A stretch of DNA of 64,000 bases from positions 95,376 through 159,375 of the forward strand of contig JABFXY010000072.1 in the NCBI GenBank assembly GCA_013361525.1, read 5' to 3'. The position numbers were made by a program, and so were the translations under genes. The DNA is from Polyangiaceae bacterium. GTDB lineage: Bacteria; Myxococcota_A; Polyangia; Polyangiales; Polyangiaceae. Below the pieces are notes generated by a model. That model did no database searches, was not told where the DNA came from, and worked only from the letters and a program-made list of their open reading frames with translations. How positions within the stretch are numbered: position 1 is the stretch's first letter; each line of letters opens with the position of its first letter. Shown one piece after another: positions 61,439 to 64,000 of this stretch.

Positions 61439-61879
61439 TCAGTCGGCGACGAGCGTCGCCGGATCGGCGAGCAAATCGCGCCAAACCCGGCGGATGAGAG
61501 GCGTAATGGCGAATTGGTGGTCGGGGTCGTCGTCGTCCCCGCAAGCCCAATATGACAGCGTAGGCGCGTGCAAGCGAGGCTGTTGGACGAGAATTCGCCG
61601 CGTCCGAGGCCAGAGGACGCCAAGCTCTCGACCCGCCGCGAGACCGTCATCGAGCGATGCAACGACCAACTCGATCAACAGGAAGCGATCGTCGGCCGAG
61701 TGCGTGGGGTCATGATAGGAATCCAAGAACTCCGCGGCACGAACAAAACTGGCGGCCTCAACCTCCCAATCTTGCATCCTGTCGTCGTAGGGCAGCCCGA
61801 AACGGGCGACGAGCTTCGAGATCGACGCTGCAGTTGGGTATCTGACGAGATGCGGCGGACAATCGGCTCCCGGACCCAC
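61439..61879 (-). CDS. Hypothetical protein
   Basis: 146 residues from a GTG (VGPGADCPPHLVRYPTAASI). DDRMQDWEVEAASFVRAAEF and LLIELVVASLDDGLAAGREL suggest a helical protein. The start is uncertain because the frame is open upstream. Confidence 0.55.
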   Translation of the reverse strand: MGPGADCPPHLVRYPTAASISKLVARFGLPYDDRMQDWEVEAASFVRAAEFLDSYHDPTHSADDRFLLIELVVASLDDGLAAGRELGVLWPRTRRILVQQPRLHAPTLSYWACGDDDDPDHQFAITPLIRRVWRDLLADPATLVAD

Positions 61880-61881
61880 GC

Positions 61882-62223
61882 TCAGATTGCCCACGTGCTG
61901 AATCCGCCGTCGGTCCGGCTCAGTGCTTGGTACGGCGGCATGAGGAAGTCGAGGCAGGTCGCGCAATATCGAGAGTGCGGCTCGAGAGGAGCGCAGCACG
62001 CAGGGCACTGACCTTTTTCTTTGATTTTGGTCGGTGTAGGCAACATCGCGATGCGTTCCAAGACGTCGTTGAGGAGTTTGATGTTCGCGTCGATCACGCT
62101 CGAGGCCTCGAAATGGCAGCGGTTGAGTTCGTACAGCGTTGCGAAGTCAGGCTCCGCCAGTGGGAGAAGCTCGCGGCGACGCTTGCTTGGAAGAAGGGTG
62201 AGCCGCTTCGCGAGTTCCAGCAC
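61882..62223 (-). CDS. Hypothetical protein with zinc ribbon
   Basis: 113 residues, GTG start. CPACCAPLEPHSRYCATCLD forms a Cys4 zinc ribbon after a helical half. No recognised family. Confidence 0.6.
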   Translation of the reverse strand: MLELAKRLTLLPSKRRRELLPLAEPDFATLYELNRCHFEASSVIDANIKLLNDVLERIAMLPTPTKIKEKGQCPACCAPLEPHSRYCATCLDFLMPPYQALSRTDGGFSTWAI

Positions 62224-62308
62224 ACGATCGAGGTGTCGTGAGGCTTAAAGATTGGTGCGGTCTGCGGTCCAGAGACAAGCATTGTGGTCCAAAACAGGCG
62301 TTCTGTCT

Positions 62309-62392
62309 GGCCAGGGTATCGGCGTTCACCTGCAGGCGCCAGAGGGAGCGAAGCGACCGACCGCGACTGGCAGGTGCAACGCCCAGTTGGCC
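62309..62392 (-). other. attC-like recombination site
   Basis: Minus strand: left box CGGCCAAC, arm TGGGCGTTGCACCTGCCAG, right arm CTGCAGGTGAACGCCGATAC. Left arm GGCGTT-g-CACCTGC pairs with GCAGGTGAACGCC of the right arm with exactly one extra base. It follows the YrhB-like gene. Confidence 0.75.
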
Positions 62393-62419
62393 GGCGAGGC
62401 TCCGGTCGACGCCTGCGGG

Positions 62420-62947
62420 CTACCGCGCCTTCGCCTCCGGGGATTCAAGTGCCTCGAATGTGAGCAGCCCGGCAACGCGGGCGGCCTCCAATTCCTCGAG
62501 CTCGAAGTACAAGCTTATTGGTCCGAACACGGCGGGTATCGACCCGAGGCACTCGTCGATTTCGGCAGGGGTGAGTGGTCTCGGGATCCGCCAAACGGTT
62601 CCGGCGGAATAGGAGACCTCCACGAGCGTCGGTCGCAGCGTTGCGAGCAACTCCACTGCGGCCCGCCTGTTTGAGAATCCGAGAACCACGAGGTCGTAGG
62701 AGTTAAACTGGTAGCCCCGCTCGTACATCTTGAGATCTCGCTCGATTGGGTAAGCTGACCCGAGGTGGAATACCTTGCCAGTGCGCTTGTTGACGATGAG
62801 GCCCCCCGACCCCGCCGGAGGTAGACCCGGGAAAGTGTACCGATAGAACCAGCCAGATTTCAGCTCCTCAGGGGCGGCCAACTCGAGGCCTTCTAACTCG
62901 GGCGCGTTCGCTGCGGCGATCAGGTCGGCGGCATGGATCGGAAGCAT
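62420..62947 (-). CDS. YrhB-like (Imm35-type) protein
   Basis: 175 residues (MLPIHAADLIAAANAPELEG). GGLIVNKRTGKVFHLGSAYP with IERDLKMYERGY is the YrhB/immunity 35 pattern. The second half is helical. It has an attC-like site on both sides, forming a single-gene cassette. Confidence 0.7.
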   Translation of the reverse strand: MLPIHAADLIAAANAPELEGLELAAPEELKSGWFYRYTFPGLPPAGSGGLIVNKRTGKVFHLGSAYPIERDLKMYERGYQFNSYDLVVLGFSNRRAAVELLATLRPTLVEVSYSAGTVWRIPRPLTPAEIDECLGSIPAVFGPISLYFELEELEAARVAGLLTFEALESPEAKAR

Positions 62948-62970
62948 AGCGGCGCTAGGTTCGTGGGTCC

Positions 62971-63054
62971 GGCCAACGTAACGGCGTTCACCTCCGCCCG
63001 CCAGAGGGAGCGAGGCGGCCGACGGCGGGTGACACTGCAAACGCCTTGTTGGAC
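62971..63054 (-). other. attC-like recombination site
   Basis: Minus strand: GTCCAAC box, arm AAGGCGTTTGCAGTGTCACC, right arm GGAGGTGAACGCCGTTACGTTG. The left part CCAACAAGGCGTTTGCA is very close to the classical attC left end. Located between the genes ending at 63079 and starting at 62947. Confidence 0.75.
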
Positions 63055-63078
63055 AGCATCCCGTTCGCGTATTTGTTC

Positions 63079-63903
63079 CTACCAGTCCTCGATCTCCCAT
63101 TCGTGCAGGATCGTGTCTGTGATCCACCCGCGCTCGAGAAGTCGTGATTCGTCGATGCTTCTTTTCTCTGGGTCGAGCAGGAGGCACAGTGCTTGGTCGA
63201 CCTCGTCGAGGATCGGATCAAGGACTCCGCGTGTGTGTGTCAGGTGAAGAAGCCCGGCGTACTCGCCACTCGCCTCCAGAAAGCAACCATTGTGAGTGAC
63301 CACTTGCGTAGCATTGCACCGAAATGTCCATAGATGCACGAAGGCGTGTCGCTCGTGGCAGATCAGTCGGTCTCCGTACTCGCCGGCGTGGCGCCGCAGC
63401 AGTGCATGAAAATCGGGCGTCGGCTTGTCACGTTTATCCAAGAAGGCACCGGTCGCGATTTCGTGCAGATCGAGGCCAAGTTCCGAAGCGAGGATCTCCG
63501 CCCGTTTGCGGCGCGCGCGTGCCGTTCGATTCTCGGGTGTATCGGTGTCGCAGAGCCACGGCGCGCAGATCAGCTCGTTGAGCAAATCCCGAACAGTGTA
63601 GCGTCGCGGCCCCACGCGGGGCACCGCCATGATCGTGGCGTGGACCTCGCGGGTCTCGTGGTTGAGGAAGACAATCAAGCTGAGGTTCGGGAACGTCAAC
63701 CGGCTGGTTCGGTTAGCGCGCTCAAGCACATCGGGTGCGCCAAGTGAGGCGACGACATCCTCAGGGGTGCGCCACTGGATGTCTGCAAAGCATTCCCGCG
63801 CGAGATAGATCCGGGACACGAGGCCACCGTCAATTTGGAACGATACCTCACGCTTGGATGCATCCGCGCCTGGAACCTCCGCGGCCGAGTCGCCGAGCCG
63901 CAC
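63079..63903 (-). CDS. Hypothetical protein
   Basis: 274 residues, GTG start. Frame may extend further upstream (ERLRIYGVRLGDSA). Contains FQIDGGLVSRIYLARECFAD, HETREVHATIMAVPRVGPRR and RHAFVHLWTFRCNATQVVTH. No recognised family. Its stop is 24 bases before an attC-like site. Confidence 0.62.
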   Translation of the reverse strand: MRLGDSAAEVPGADASKREVSFQIDGGLVSRIYLARECFADIQWRTPEDVVASLGAPDVLERANRTSRLTFPNLSLIVFLNHETREVHATIMAVPRVGPRRYTVRDLLNELICAPWLCDTDTPENRTARARRKRAEILASELGLDLHEIATGAFLDKRDKPTPDFHALLRRHAGEYGDRLICHERHAFVHLWTFRCNATQVVTHNGCFLEASGEYAGLLHLTHTRGVLDPILDEVDQALCLLLDPEKRSIDESRLLERGWITDTILHEWEIEDW

Positions 63904-63962
63904 TCCGTAAATGCGTAACCGTTCACTTTCCGACGTAGCCGCTGCGCGTTGACGCGGCGTCG

Positions 63963-64000
63963 CTACGGAGCGGTCCAGGCGTCGGGCAGGAGCTCGTCGA
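63963..64000 (-). CDS. Partial gene, C-terminal end only
   Basis: Last 11 codons of a minus-strand gene (DELLPDAWTAP and stop) whose start lies beyond the window. Too short to assign. Confidence 0.4.
   Translation of the reverse strand, partial: DELLPDAWTAP

Overview
The window is GC-rich, densely coded DNA with many small lipoproteins carrying Ser/Ala/Gly-rich linkers, a VWA lipoprotein, a type IV prepilin peptidase, an ECF sigma factor with an NrsF-like partner and many lone immunity-type proteins. This suggests a large-genome myxobacterium (Myxococcota, probably Polyangiales). That placement rests on gene content and composition only.

Left part, 1-16.6 kb: ordinary chromosomal genes on both strands. 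In order: the end of a metallophosphoesterase, a VWA lipoprotein, a phosphonopyruvate decarboxylase-like enzyme, a Rieske oxygenase with its TetR regulator behind a long palindromic operator, an NrsF-like protein with an ECF sigma factor, a run of four minus-strand genes including prepilin peptidase and a ClpP-like protease, an AraC regulator, a lipoprotein, a predicted propeller protein, a DUF4261-like protein and a tandem pair of WGR-domain paralogues.

Right part, 16.6-64 kb: an accessory island. Most genes are small, lie on the minus strand and nearly abut. Recognisable ones are SMI1/KNR4 (SUKH), DUF2185, Imm33-like, YrhB-like, DUF7919-like, SseB-like and leucine-rich-repeat proteins of the kind that serve as immunity proteins to polymorphic toxins, but no toxin is visible. 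Mixed in are a NADAR protein, an APH-type kinase, a PIN/antitoxin pair, a tyrosine phosphatase, a solitary GUN4 protein, a hotdog thioesterase, a methyltransferase, a VOC fusion, many lipoproteins, an IS21-like insertion sequence and an orphan tRNA with anticodon UAU. Several genes are broken by frameshifts or an internal stop, which suggests ongoing decay.

The main result is a family of about 65-90 bp imperfect palindromes at 33.0, 43.9, 54.8, 57.1, 57.8, 62.3 and 63.0 kb, with a weaker copy at 16.7 kb. Each lies directly behind the 3' end of a minus-strand gene (or a reversed gene at 54.8 kb), and several gene stop codons fall inside them. On the minus strand they start with an RYYYAAC-like box followed by a GGC-rYTGCA arm and end with a conserved TGAACGCC(G)ATAC arm and a degenerate GTTRRRY-like box. 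The left arm always has one extra base relative to the right arm. These are hallmarks of integron attC sites, so the island looks like a partly decayed integron cassette array (or an integrase-less CALIN array) loaded with orphan immunity genes. If an integrase exists it should lie beyond the right edge. A TetR-P450 unit on the plus strand (59.3-61.4 kb) interrupts the array.
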